Both the position numbers and the translations under genes were made by a program. From Myotis daubentonii (Eukaryota; Chordata; Mammalia; Chiroptera; Vespertilionidae), in NCBI RefSeq assembly GCF_963259705.1, contig NC_081853.1, forward strand, positions 682,001 through 746,000: a stretch of 64,000 bases of DNA, in the 5' to 3' direction. Shown here piece by piece: positions 1 through 12,900 of the stretch (the first letter of the stretch is position 1; the number at the start of each line of letters is the position of its first letter). The notes under the pieces are model-generated. The model saw only the letters and a program-made list of their open reading frames with translations, searched no databases and was not told where the DNA came from.

Positions 1-323
1 ACGCAAAAGCCAATCCTCCTTTAATGTAAACAGAAACACTATTCCCGTCATTCCAAGGCTTTAGACACCAATTCTGAGCTCTGTAAGCATGAACTCTTAA
101 TATTTCAAAGCACAGTCCCGTGAAAACGCCACCGGAAGTACCCGGAGACGTAAATATTACCAGGAATTGCATCATTTCACAGCTTTCCCCTGGTAAACTC
201 CGGGATAGAATAAGATAGTAACTGTAGTAAGAATGTATTTACTTGTACTTGCGGTGTTTCTTACACGTTCTTAATCATTTCTGGGAACTATCATTGTGTA
301 CTTTAACAGTTTTACCAAAATTA
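1..323. repeat. Partial satellite unit at left edge
   Basis: This is the distal 323 bp of a unit cut by the window edge. It mixes g-like features in the first part (ctctg, ccggagacg) with an e-like 'taactgtag' near 220. It also has private changes: 'acgcaaaagcc' for the usual 'acgccaaagcc' and 'tttaatgtaaac' for 'tttattgtaaac'. Confidence 0.9.
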
Positions 324-3300
324 GACAGTTTGCTTAGAAGAATTTACCGGAATCGTCACCATTTTAACTGATTCACACAAAAAAACGCCAAAGCCAATCC
401 TCCTTAATTGTAAACAGAAACACTATTCTCGTCATTCCAAGGCTTTAGACACCAATTCTGAGCCCTGTAAGCATGAACTCTTAATATTTCAAAGCACAGT
501 CCCGTGAAAACGCCACCGGAAGTACCCGGAGACGTAAATATTACCAGTATTTGCGTCATTTCACAGCTTTCCCCTGGAAACCTCCGTGATAGAATACGAC
601 AGTAAATGTAGTAAGAATGTATTTACTTGTACTTGAGGTGTTTCTTACACGTTCTTAATTATTTCTGGGCACTATCATTGTGTATTTTAACAGTTTTACC
701 AAAATTAGACAGTTTGCTTAGAAGTATTTACCGGAATTGTCACCATTTTAACTGATTCACACAAAAAAACGCCAAAGCCAATCCTCCTTTATTGTAAACA
801 GAAACACTATTCTCGTCATTCCAAGGCTTTAGACACCAATTCTGAGCTCTGTAAGCATGAACTCTTAATATTTCAAAGCACAGTCCCGTGGAAACGCCAC
901 CGGAAGAACCCGGAGACGTAAATATTACCAGGATTTGCATCATTTCACAGCTTTCCCCTGGAAACCTCCGGGATAGAATACGACAGTAAATGTAGTAAGA
1001 ATGTATTTACTTGTACTTGAGGTGTTTCTTACACGTTCTTAATCATTTCTGGGAACTGTCATTGTGTATTTAGCAGTTTTACCAAAATTAGACAGTTTGC
1101 TTAGAAGAATTTACCGGAATCGTCACCATTTTAACTGATTCACACAAAAAAACGCCAAAGCCAATCCTCCTTAATTGTAAACATCAACACTATTCTCGTC
1201 ATTCCAAGGCTTTAGACACCAATTCTGAGCTCTGTAAGCATGAACTCTTAATATTTCAAAGTACAGTCCCGTGAAAACGCCACCGGAAGTACCTGGAGAT
1301 GTAAATATTACCAGTATTTTCGGCATTTCACAGCTTTCCAATGGAAACCTCCGTGATTGAATACTACAGTAAATGTAGTAAGAATCTATTTAGGTGTACT
1401 TGAGGTGTTTCTTACACGTTCTTAATCATTTCTGGGAACTATCATTGTGTACTTTAACAGTTTTACCAAAATTAGACAGTTTGCTTAGAAGTATTTACCG
1501 GAATCGTCACCATTTTAACTGATTCACACAAAAAAACGCCAAAGCCAATCCTCCTTAATTGTAAACCTCAACACTATTCTCGTCACTCCAAGGCTTTAGA
1601 CACCAATTCTGAGCCCTGTAAGCATGAAGTCTTAATATTTCAAAGCACAGTCCCGTAAAAACGCCACCGGAAGTACCCGGAGACATAAATATTACCAGGA
1701 TTTGCATCATTTCACAGCTTTCCCCTGGAAACCTCCGGGATAGAATAAGACAGTAAATGTAGTAAGAATGTATTTACTTGTACTTGAGGTGTTTCTTACA
1801 CGTTCTTAATCATTTCTGGGAACTATCATTGTGTATTTTAACAGTTTTACCAAAATTAGACAGTTTGCTTAGAAGTATTTACCGGAATCGTCACCATTTT
1901 AACTGATTCACACAAAAAAACGCCAAAGCCAATCCTCCTTAATTGTAAACAGAAACACTATTCTCGTCATTCCAAGGCTTTAGTCACCAATTCTGAGCCC
2001 TGTAAGTATGAACTCTTAATATTTCAAAGCACAGTCCCGTGAAAACGCCACCGGAAGTACCCTGAGATGTAAATATTACCATTATTTGCGTCATTTCACA
2101 GCTTTCCCCTGTAAACCTCCGTGTTTGAATACGACAGTAAATGTAGTAAGAATCTATTTACTTGTACTTGAGGTGTTTCTTACACGTTCTTAATCATTTC
2201 TGGGAACTATCATTGTGTATTTTAACAGTTTTACCAAAATTAGACAGTTTGCTTAGAAGAATTTACCGGAATCGTCACCATTTCAACTGATTCACACAAA
2301 AAAACGCCAAAGCCAATCCTCCTTAATTGTAAACCTCAACACTATTCTCGTCATTCCAAGGCTTTAGACACCAATTCTGAGCCCTGTAAGTATGAACTCT
2401 TAATATTTCAAAGCACAGTCCCGTGAAAACGCCTCCGGAAGTACCCTGAGACGTAAATATTACCAGTATTTGTGTCATTTCACAGCTTTCCCCTGGAAAC
2501 CTCCGTGTTTGAATACGACAGTAAATGTAGTAAGAATCTATGTACTTGTACTTGAGGTGTTTCTTACACGTTCTTAATCATTTCTGGGCACTATCATTGT
2601 GTATTTTAACAGTTTTACCAAAATTAGACAGTTTGCTTAGAAGTATTTACCGGAATTGTCACCATTTTAACTGATTCACACAAAAAAACGCCAAAGCCAA
2701 TCCTCCTTTATTGTAAACAGAAACACTATTCTCGTCATTCCAAGGCTTTAGACACCTATTCTGAGCTCTGTAAGCATGAACTCTTAATATTTCAAAGCAC
2801 AGTCCTGTGAAAACGCCACCGGAAGTACCCGGAGACGTAAATATTACCAGGATTTGCATCATTTCACAGCTTTCCCCTGGTAAACTCCGGGATAGAATAA
2901 GACAGTAAATGTAGTAAGAATGTATTTACTTGTACTTGCGGTGTTTATTACACGTTCTTAATCATTTCTGGGAACTATCATTGTGTACTTTAACAGTTTC
3001 AACAAAATTAGACAGTTTGCTTAGAAGAATTTACTGGAATCGTCACCATTTTAACTGATTCACACAAAAAAAAGCCAAAGCCAATCCTCCTTAATTGTAA
3101 ACCTCAACACTATTCTCGTCATTCCAAGGCTTTAGACACCAATTCTGAGCCCTGTAAGCATGATGTCTTAATATTTCAAAGCACAGTCCCGTGAAAACGC
3201 CACCGGAAGTACCCGGAGACGTAAATATTACCAGTATTTGCGTCATTTCACAGCTTTCCCCTGGAAACCTCAGTGATAGAATACGACAGTAAATGTAGTA

Positions 3301-3798
3301 AGAATCTATTTACTTGTACTTGAGGTGTTTCTTACACGTTCTTAATCATTTCTTGGAACTATCATTGTGTACTTTAACAGTTTTACCAAAATTAGACAGT
3401 TTGCTTAGAAGAATTTACCGGAATCGTCACCATTTTAACTGATTCACACAAAAAAACGCCAAAGCCAATCCTCCTTAATTGTAAACAGAAACACTATTCT
3501 CGTCATTCCAAGGCTTTAGACACCAATTCTGAGCTCTGTAAGCATGAACTCTTAATATTTCAAAGCACAGTCCCGTGAAAACGCCACCGGAAGTACCCGG
3601 AGACGTAAATATTACCAGTATTTGCGTCATTTCACAGCTTTCCCCTGGAAACCTCCGTGATAGAATACGACAGTAAATGTAGTAAGAATGTATTTACTTG
3701 TACTTGAGGTGTTTCTTACACGTTCTTAATCATTTCTGGGCACTATCATTGTGTATTTTAACAGTTTTACCAAAATTAGACAGTTTGCTTAGAAGTAT

Positions 3799-3995
3799 TT
3801 ACCGGAATTGTCACCATTTTAACTGATTCACACAAAAAAACGCCAAAGCCAATCTTCCTTTATTGTAAACAGAAACACTATTCTCGTCATTCCAAGGCTT
3901 TAGACACCAATTCTGAGCTCTGTAAGCATGAACTCTTAATATTTCAAAGCACAGTCCCGTGAAAACGCCACCAGCAGAACCCGGAGACGTAAATA
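3799..3995. repeat. Half-unit A of the 384-bp satellite (~197 bp)
   Basis: The half runs from the first to the second 'ttacc' element of the reference unit. Comparing the 23 bases that start each half gives 17 matches, and further short matches follow in the same order: gtaaa, agg..ttt..acac, ttctg, and acagt followed by aaaa six bases later. Spacings in the two halves agree within about 10 bp. I infer that the unit arose by tandem duplication of a ~192-bp ancestor that then diverged. The halves are far apart in sequence, so formal alignment would be needed to give an identity. Confidence 0.7.
3834..3840. repeat. A-tract of variable length in each unit
   Basis: A run of A follows 'gattcac' in every unit. 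It is 7 A in this reference unit and 8-9 in e and k units. It is broken in some h units (for example 15735, 'cacacacaaaaaa'), and it reads into 'ggc' or 'agcc' in a and h units. Most of the 1-bp length changes between otherwise matching HOR copies fall here, for example the 384 versus 385 spacing at 22209-22594 and at 52160-52545. Confidence 0.85.
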
Positions 3996-3999
3996 TTAC
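3989..3999. other. Short dyad GTAA-ata-TTAC
   Basis: An 11-bp imperfect palindrome with 4-bp arms and a 3-bp centre sits at the start of half-unit B. It is kept in nearly every unit; c units in the ten-unit HORs have 'gtatatattac' and 32796 has 'attaac'. It could be a protein-binding site or chance in AT-rich DNA. Nothing here proves a function. Confidence 0.45.
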
Positions 4000-4182
4000 C
4001 AGGATTTGCATCATTTCACAGCTTTCCCCTGGAAACCTCCGGGATAGAATAAGACAGTAAATGTAGTAAGAATGTATTTACTTGTACTTGCGGTGTTTCT
4101 TACACGTTCTTAATCATTTCTGGGAACTATCATTGTGTACTTTAACAATTTTACCAAAATTAGACAGTTTGCTTAGAAAAAT
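3996..4182. repeat. Half-unit B of the 384-bp satellite (~187 bp)
   Basis: This is the second half, from the 'ttacc' at 3996 to the base before the 'ttacc' at 4183 in the next unit. Offsets from the half start match half A: gtaaa at 61 versus 63, the agg-ttt element at 94 versus 95, and acagt/acaat at 149 versus 152. It is about 10 bp shorter than half A, mostly because of small indels between the ttt-acac and ttctg landmarks. The two lengths sum to 384. Confidence 0.7.
4056..4082. other. Inverted repeat AGTAAAT / ATTTACT
   Basis: Perfect 7-bp arms (4056-4062 and 4076-4082) are separated by 13 bp. The arms are intact in a, c, i, j, most d, g and h units. They are broken in e (agtaactg), in f (ctatgtac in most copies) and in b (atttaggt). 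It is a possible small hairpin or a dimeric binding site. Loss in whole unit classes argues against a strict requirement. Confidence 0.45.
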
Positions 4183-6083
4183 TTACCGGAATCGTCACCA
4201 TTTTAACTGATTCACACAAAAAAACGCCAAAGCCAATCCTCCTTAATTGTAAACAGAAACACTATTCTCGTCATTCCAAGGCTTTAGTCACCAATTCTGA
4301 GCCCTGTAAGTATGAACTCTTAATATTTCAAAGCACAGTCCCGTGAAAACGCCACCGGAAGTACCCTGAGATGTAAATATTACCATTATTTGCGTCATTT
4401 CACAGCTTTCCCCTGTAAACCTCCGTGTTTGAATACGACAGTAAATGTAGTAAGAATCTATTTACTTGTACTTGAGGTGTTTCTTACACGTTCTTAATCA
4501 TTTCTGGGAACTATCATTGTGTATTTTAACAGTTTTACCAAAATATGACAGTTTGCTTAGAAGTATTTACCGGAATTGTCACCATTTTAACTGAATCACA
4601 AAAAAAAACCGCCAAAGCCAATCCCCCTTAATTGTAAACAGAAACACTATTCTCGTCATTCCAAGGCTTTAGACACCAATTCTGAGCTCTGTAAGCATTA
4701 ACTCTTAATATTTCAAAGCACAGTCCCGTGAAAACGCCACCGGAAGTACTGGGAGATGTAAATATTACCAGTATTTCCTTCTTTTCACAGCTTTCCCCTG
4801 GAAACCTCCTAGTTTGAATACGACAGTAAATGTAGTAAGAATCTATTTACTTGTACTTGAGGTGTTTCTTACACGTTCTTAATCATTTCGGGGAACTATC
4901 ATTGTGTATTTTAACAGTTTTACCAAAATATGACAGTTTGCTTAGAAGTATTTACCGGAATTGTCACCATTTTAACTGATTCACAAAAAAAAACGCCAAA
5001 GCCAATCCTCCTTAATTGTAAACAGAAACACTATTCTCGTCATTCCAAGGCTTTAGACACCAATTCTGAGCTCTGTAAGCATGAACTCTTAATATTTCAA
5101 AGCACAGTCCCGTGAAAACGCCACCGGAAGTACCCGGAGACGTAAATATTACCAGGATTTGCATCATTTCACAGCTTTCCCCTGGTAAACTCCGGGATAG
5201 AATAAGACAGTAACTGTAGTAAGAATGTATTTACTTGTACTTGAGGTGTTTCTTACACGTTCTTAATCATTTCTGGGAACTATCATTGTGTATTTTAACA
5301 GTTTTACCAAAATTAGACAGTTTGCTTAGAAGAATTTACCGGAATCGTCACCATTTCAACTGATTCACACAAAAAAACGCCAAAGCCAATCCTCCTTAAT
5401 TGTAAACCTCAACACTATTCTCGTCATTCCAAGGCTTTAGACACCAATTCTGAGCCCTGTAAGTATGAACTCTTAATATTTCAAAGCACAGTCCCGTGAA
5501 AACGCCACCGGAAGTACCCTAAGACGTAAATATTACCAGTATTTGTGTCATTTCACAGCTTTCCCCTGGAAACCTCCGTGTTTGAATACGACAGTAAATG
5601 TAGTAAGAATCTATTTACGTGTACTTGAGGTGTTTCTTACACGTTCTTAATCATTTCTGGGCACTATCATTGTGTATTTTAACAGTTTTACCAAAATTAG
5701 ACAGTTTGCTTAGAAGTATTTACCGGAATTGTCACCATTTTAACTGATTCACACAAAAAAACGCCAAAGCCAATCCTCCTTTATTGTAAACAGAAACACT
5801 ATTCTCGTCATTCCAAGGCTTTAGACACCAATTCTGAGCTCTGTAAGCATGAACTCTTAATATTTCAAAGCACAGTCCCGTGAAAACGCCACCGGAAGTA
5901 CCCGGAGACGTAAATATTACCAGGATTTGCATCATTTCACAGCTTTCCCCTGGAAACCTCCGGGATAGAATAAGACAGTAAATGTAGTAAGAATGTATTT
6001 ACTTGTACTTGCGGTGTTTCTTACACGTTCTTAATCATTTCTGGGAACTATCATTGTGTACTTTAACAGTTTCACCAAAATTA

Positions 6084-9000
6084 GACAGTTTGCTTAGAAG
6101 AAATTACCGGAATCGTCACCATTTTAACTGATTCACACAAAAAAAAGGCAAAGCCAATCCTCCTTAATTGTAAACCTCAACACTATTCTCATCATTCCAA
6201 GGCTTTAGACACCAATTCTGAGCCCTGTAAGCATGATGTCTTAATATTTCAAAGCACAGTCCCGTGAAATCGCCACCGGAAGTACCCTGAGATGTAAATA
6301 TTACCAGTATTTGCGTCATTTCACAGCTTTCCCCTGGAAACCTCCGTGATAGAATACGACAGTAAATGTAGTAAGAATGTATTTACTTGTACTTGAGGTG
6401 TTTCTTACACGTTCTTAATCATTTCTGGGAACTGTCATTGTGTATTTAGCAGTTTCACCAAAATTAGACAGTTTGCTTAGAAGAAATTACCGGAGTCGTC
6501 ACCATTTTAACTGATTCACACAAAAAAACGCCAAAGCCAATCCTCCTTAATTGTAAACATCAACACTATTCTCGTCATTCCAAGGCTTTAGACACCAATT
6601 CTGAGCTCTGTAAGCATGAAATCTTAATATTTCAAAGTACAGTCCCGTGAAAACGCCACCGGAAGTACCTGGAGATGTAAATATTACCAGTATTTTCGGC
6701 ATTTCACAGCTTTCCAATGGAAACCTCCGTGATTGAATACTACAGTAAATGTAGTAAGAATCTATTTAGGTGTACTTGAGGTGTTTCTTACACGTTCTTA
6801 ATCATTTCTGGGAACTATCATTGTGTACTTTAACAGTTTTACCAAAATTAGACAGTTTGCTTAGAAGTATTTACCGGAATCGTCACCATTTTAACTGATT
6901 CACACAAAAAAACGCCAAAGCCAATCCTCCTTAATTGTAAACCTCAACACTATTCTCGTCACTCCAAGGCTTTAGACACCAATTCTGAGCCCTGTAAGCA
7001 TGAAGTCTTAATATTTCAAAGCACAGTCCCGTGAAAACGCCACCGAAAGTACCCGGAGACGTATATATTACCAGGATTTGCATCATTTCACAGCTTTCCC
7101 CTGGAAACCTCCGGGATAGAATAAGACAGTAAATGTAGTAAGAATGTATTTACTTGTACTTGAGGTGTTTCTTACACGTTCTTAATCATTTCTGGGAACT
7201 ATCATTGTGTATTTTAACAGTTTTACCAAAATTAGACAGTTTGCTTAGAAGTATTTACCGGAATCGTCACCATTTTAACTGATTCACACAAAAAAACGCC
7301 AAAGCCAATCCTCCTTAATTGTAAACAGAAACACTATTCTCGTCATTCCAAGGCTTTAGTCACCAATTCTGAGCCCTGTAAGTATGAACTCTTAATATTT
7401 CAAAGCACAGTCCCATGAAAACGCCACCGGAAGTACCCTGAGATGTAAATATTACCATTATTTGCGTCATTTCACAGCTTTCCCCTGTAAACCTCCGTGT
7501 TTGAATACGACAGTAAATGTAGTAAGAATGTATTTACTTGTACTTGAGGTGTTTCTTACACGTTCTTAATCATTTCTGGGAACTATCATTGTGTATTTTA
7601 ACAGTTTTACCAAAATATGACAGTTTGCTTAGAAGTATTTACCGGAATCGTCACCATTTTAACTGATTCACAAAAAAAAACGCCAAAGCCAATCCTCCTT
7701 AATTGTAAACAGAAACACTATTCTCGTCATTCCAAGGCTTTAGACACCAATTCTGAGCTCTGTAAGCATGAACTCTTAATATTTCAAAGCACAGTCCCGT
7801 GAAAACGCCACCGGAAGTACCCGGAGACGTAAATATTACCAGGATTTGCATCATTTCACAGCTTTCCCCTGGTAAACTCCGGGATAGAATAAGACAGTAA
7901 CTGTAGTAAGAATGTATTTACTTGTACTTGAGGTGTTTCTTACACGTTCTTAATCATTTCTGGGAACTATCATTGTGTATTTTAACAGTTTTACCAAAAT
8001 TAGACAGTTTGCTTAGAAGAATTTACCGGAATCGTCACCATTTCAACTGATTCACACAAAAAAACGCCAAAGCCAATCCTCCTTAATTGTAAACCTCAAC
8101 ACTATTCTCGTCATTCCAAGGCTTTAGACACCAATTCTGAGCCCTGTAAGTATGAACTCTTAATATTTCAAAGCACAGTCCCGTGAAAACGCCACCGGAA
8201 GTACCCTGAGACGTAAATATTACCAGTATTTGTGTCATTTCACAGCTTTCCCCTGGAAACCTCCGTGTTTGAATACGACAGTAAATGTAGTAAGAATCTA
8301 TGTACTTGTACTTGAGGTGTTTCTTACACGTTCTTAATCATTTCTGGGCACTATCATTGTGTATTTTAACAGTTTTACCAAAATTAGACAGTTTGCTTAG
8401 AAGAATTTACCGGAATTGTCACCATTTTAACTGATTCACACAAAAAAACGCCAAAGCCAATCCTCCTTTATTGTAAACAGAAACACTATTCTCGTCATTC
8501 CAAGGCTTTAGACACCAATTCTGAGCTCTGTAAGCATGAACTCTTAATATTTCAAAGCACAGTCCTGTGAAAACGCCACCGGAAGTACCCGGAGACGTAA
8601 ATATTACCAGGATTTGCATCATTTCACAGCTTTCCCCTGGTAAACTCCGGGATAGAATAAGACAGTAAATGTAGTAAGAATGTATTTACTTGTACTTGCG
8701 GTGTTTATTACACGTTCTTAATCATTTCTGGGAACTATCATTGTGTACTTTAACAGTTTCTACAAAATTAGACAGTTTGCTTAGAAGAATTTACCGGAAT
8801 CGTCACCATTTTAACTGATTCACACAAAAAAAAGCCAAAGCCAATCCTCCTTAATTGTAAACCTCAACACTATTCTCGTCATTCCAAGGCTTTAAACACC
8901 AATTCTGAGCCCTGTAAGCATGATGTCTTAATATTTCAAAGCACAGTCCCGTGAAAACGCCACCGGAAGTACCCGGAGACGTAAATATTACCAGTATTTG

Positions 9001-9922
9001 CGTCATTTCACAGCTTTCCCCTGGAAACCTCAGTGATAGAATACGACAGTAAATGTAGTAAGAATCTAGTTACTTGTACTTGAGGTGTTTCTTACACGTT
9101 CTTAATCATTTCTGGGAACTATCATTGTGTACTTTAACAGTTTTACCAAAATTAGACAGTTTGCTTAGAAGAATTTACCGGAATCGTCACCATTTTAACT
9201 GATTCACACAAAAAAACGCCAAAGCCAATCCTCCTTAATTGTAAACAGAAACACTATTCTCGTCATTCCAAGGCTTTAGACACCAATTCTGAGCTCTGTA
9301 AGCATGAACTCTTAATATTTCAAAGCACAGTCCCGTGAAAACGCCACCGGAAGTACCCGGAGACGTAAATATTACCAGTATTTGCGTCATTTCACAGCTT
9401 TCCCCTGGAAACCTCCGTGATAGAATACGACAGTAAATGTAGTAAGAATGTATTTACTTGTACTTGAGGTGTTTCTTACACGTTCTTAATCATTTCTGGG
9501 CACTATCATTGTGTATTTTAACAGTTTTACCAAAATTAGACAGTTTGCTTAGAAGTATTTACCGGAATCGTCACCATTTTAACTGATTCACACAAAAAAA
9601 CGCCAAAGCCAATCCTCCTTTATTGTAAACAGAAACACTATTCTCGTCATTCCAAGGCTTTAGACACCAATTCTGAGCTCTGTAAGCATGAACTCTTAAT
9701 ATTTCAAAGCACAGTCCCGTGAAAACGCCACCGGCAGAACCCGGAGACGTAAATATTACCAGGATTTGCATCATTTCACAGGTTTCCCCTGGTAAACTCC
9801 GGGATAGAATAAGACAGTAAATGTAGTAAGAATGTATTTACTTGTACTTGCGGTGTTTATTACACGTTCTTAATCATTTCTGGGAACTATCATTGTGTAC
9901 TTTAACAGTTTCACCAAAATTA
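6084..9922. repeat. Ten-unit HOR abcdefghij, first copy (3839 bp)
   Basis: This copy starts at the a unit ('tttcacc' just before the anchor, 'ggcaaagcc') and ends before the next a unit at 9923. The a unit is 383 bp, which makes the block 3839 rather than 3840 bp. All diagnostic bases that I compared, including the rare 'tttctac' before 8771 and 'ctagttac' near 9067, are repeated 3839 bp later. The two copies must therefore be very recent duplicates or recently homogenised. Confidence 0.9.
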
Positions 9923-12900
9923 GACAGTTTGCTTAGAAGAAATTACCGGAATCGTCACCATTTTAACTGATTCACACAAAAAAAAGGCAAAGCCAATCCT
10001 CCTTAATTGTAAACCTCAACACTATTCTCATCATTCCAAGGCTTTAGACACCAATTCTGAGCCCTGTAAGCATGATGTCTTAATATTTCAAAGCACAGTC
10101 CCGTGAAATCGCCACCGGAAGTACCCTGAGATGTAAATATTACCAGTATTTGCGTCATTTCACAGCTTTCCCCTGGAAACCTCCGTGATAGAATACGACA
10201 GTAAATGTAGTAAGAATGTATTTACTTGTACTTGAGGTGTTTCTTACACGTTCTTAATCATTTCTGGGAACTGTCATTGTGTATTTAGCAGTTTCACCAA
10301 AATTAGACAGTTTGCTTAGAAGAAATTACCGGAGTCGTCACCATTTTAACTGATTCACACAAAAAAACGCCAAAGCCAATCCTCCTTAATTGTAAACATC
10401 AACACTATTCTCGTCATTCCAAGGCTTTAGACACCAATTCTGAGCTCTGTAAGCATGAAATCTTAATATTTCAAAGTACAGTCCCGTGAAAACGCCACCG
10501 GAAGTACCTGGAGATGTAAATATTACCAGTATTTTCGGCATTTCACAGCTTTCCAATGGAAACCTCCGTGATTGAATACTACAGTAAATGTAGTAAGAAT
10601 CTATTTAGGTGTACTTGAGGTGTTTCTTACACGTTCTTAATCATTTCTGGGAACTATCATTGTGTACTTTAACAGTTTTACCAAAATTAGACAGTTTGCT
10701 TAGAAGTATTTACCGGAATCGTCACCATTTTAACTGATTCACACAAAAAAACGCCAAAGCCAATCCTCCTTAATTGTAAACCTCAACACTATTCTCGTCA
10801 CTCCAAGGCTTTAGACACCAATTCTGAGCCCTGTAAGCATGAAGTCTTAATATTTCAAAGCACAGTCCCGTGAAAACGCCACCGAAAGTACCCGGAGACG
10901 TATATATTACCAGGATTTGCATCATTTCACAGCTTTCCCCTGGAAACCTCCGGGATAGAATAAGACAGTAAATGTAGTAAGAATGTATTTACTTGTACTT
11001 GAGGTGTTTCTTACACGTTCTTAATCATTTCTGGGAACTATCATTGTGTATTTTAACAGTTTTACCAAAATTAGACAGTTTGCTTAGAAGTATTTACCGG
11101 AATCGTCACCATTTTAACTGATTCACACAAAAAAACGCCAAAGCCAATCCTCCTTAATTGTAAACAGAAACACTATTCTCGTCATTCCAAGGCTTTAGTC
11201 ACCAATTCTGAGCCCTGTAAGTATGAACTCTTAATATTTCAAAGCACAGTCCCATGAAAACGCCACCGGAAGTACCCTGAGATGTAAATATTACCATTAT
11301 TTGCGTCATTTCACAGCTTTCCCCTGTAAACCTCCGTGTTTGAATACGACAGTAAATGTAGTAAGAATGTATTTACTTGTACTTGAGGTGTTTCTTACAC
11401 GTTCTTAATCATTTCTGGGAACTATCATTGTGTATTTTAACAGTTTTACCAAAATATGACAGTTTGCTTAGAAGTATTTACCGGAATCGTCACCATTTTA
11501 ACTGATTCACAAAAAAAAACGCCAAAGCCAATCCTCCTTAATTGTAAACAGAAACACTATTCTCGTCATTCCAAGGCTTTAGACACCAATTCTGAGCTCT
11601 GTAAGCATGAACTCTTAATATTTCAAAGCACAGTCCCGTGAAAACGCCACCGGAAGTACCCGGAGACGTAAATATTACCAGGATTTGCATCATTTCACAG
11701 CTTTCCCCTGGTAAACTCCGGGATAGAATAAGACAGTAACTGTAGTAAGAATGTATTTACTTGTACTTGAGGTGTTTCTTACACGTTCTTAATCATTTCT
11801 GGGAACTATCATTGTGTATTTTAACAGTTTTACCAAAATTAGACAGTTTGCTTAGAAGAATTTACCGGAATCGTCACCATTTCAACTGATTCACACAAAA
11901 AAACGCCAAAGCCAATCCTCCTTAATTGTAAACCTCAACACTATTCTCGTCATTCCAAGGCTTTAGACACCAATTCTGAGCCCTGTAAGTATGAACTCTT
12001 AATATTTCAAAGCACAGTCCCGTGAAAACGCCACCGGAAGTACCCTGAGACGTAAATATTACCAGTATTTGTGTCATTTCACAGCTTTCCCCTGGAAACC
12101 TCCGTGTTTGAATACGACAGTAAATGTAGTAAGAATCTATGTACTTGTACTTGAGGTGTTTCTTACACGTTCTTAATCATTTCTGGGCACTATCATTGTG
12201 TATTTTAACAGTTTTACCAAAATTAGACAGTTTGCTTAGAAGAATTTACCGGAATTGTCACCATTTTAACTGATTCACACAAAAAAACGCCAAAGCCAAT
12301 CCTCCTTTATTGTAAACAGAAACACTATTCTCGTCATTCCAAGGCTTTAGACACCAATTCTGAGCTCTGTAAGCATGAACTCTTAATATTTCAAAGCACA
12401 GTCCTGTGAAAACGCCACCGGAAGTACCCGGAGACGTAAATATTACCAGGATTTGCATCATTTCACAGCTTTCCCCTGGTAAACTCCGGGATAGAATAAG
12501 ACAGTAAATGTAGTAAGAATGTATTTACTTGTACTTGCGGTGTTTATTACACGTTCTTAATCATTTCTGGGAACTATCATTGTGTACTTTAACAGTTTCT
12601 ACAAAATTAGACAGTTTGCTTAGAAGAATTTACCGGAATCGTCACCATTTTAACTGATTCACACAAAAAAAAGCCAAAGCCAATCCTCCTTAATTGTAAA
12701 CCTCAACACTATTCTCGTCATTCCAAGGCTTTAAACACCAATTCTGAGCCCTGTAAGCATGATGTCTTAATATTTCAAAGCACAGTCCCGTGAAAACGCC
12801 ACCGGAAGTACCCGGAGACGTAAATATTACCAGTATTTGCGTCATTTCACAGCTTTCCCCTGGAAACCTCAGTGATAGAATACGACAGTAAATGTAGTAA

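Larger units (their letters stand above)
3779..4162. repeat. Reference 384-bp satellite unit (type j)
   Basis: This is a complete unit used here to place internal landmarks. In order it carries: the gacagtttgc anchor (3779); a first 'ttacc' element (3799); a 7-A run (3834-3840); 'gtaaacagaaac' (about 3864); 'aaggcttt' (3894); 'ttctgag' (3911); 'acagtccc' (3951); a second 'ttacc' element (3996); 'agtaaatg' (4056); 'cggtgttt' (about 4091); 'ttctggg' (4118); and 'acaatttt' (about 4145). The same order holds in every unit of the window. Confidence 0.95.
324..6083. repeat. Left block, 15 units: i j b c d f g h i j d k e f g
   Basis: This is an older-looking, less regular version of the orders seen to the right. 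The 1091-4162 part matches 6467-9922 unit by unit (b c d f g h i j), but the e unit is absent, so the offset steps from 5376 bp (14 units) to 5760 bp (15 units) between d and f. It ends with 'j d k e f g', which resembles the right-hand 'j d k d e f'. The unit at 708 is a hybrid: g/j-like at first, with the short 'gtatttagcag' tail typical of type a. Confidence 0.8.

Noticed and set aside
740..943. 67-codon minus-strand open frame, repeated in g and j units across the window
   Set aside because: It is open only because one base (tttattg instead of ttaattg on the + strand) removes a stop. It lies wholly inside the satellite unit, is lost by single changes in sister units, and has no recognisable domain or gene context. 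Its apparent conservation comes from satellite homogenisation.
3834..3840. A-tract as a retroposon poly-A tail or polyadenylation site
   Set aside because: The run is only about 7-9 A, sits at a fixed place inside every unit, and has no flanking target-site duplication or AATAAA signal before it.
4026..4045. CENP-B box-like site around 'cctccggga'
   Set aside because: Aligned to the 17-bp consensus NTTCGNNNNANNCGGGN, the CGGG end matches but three of nine fixed positions differ (positions 2, 4 and 10), including the TTCG core. No unit type that I read restores it.
4930..5115. 61-codon plus-strand open frame, repeated in e and k units
   Set aside because: The start codon is created by the e/k variant 'aaatatgac' for 'aaattagac'. 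The frame is shifted by A-tract length changes (for example near 52212) and overlaps the same region as the minus-strand frame. There is no sign of coding constraint.
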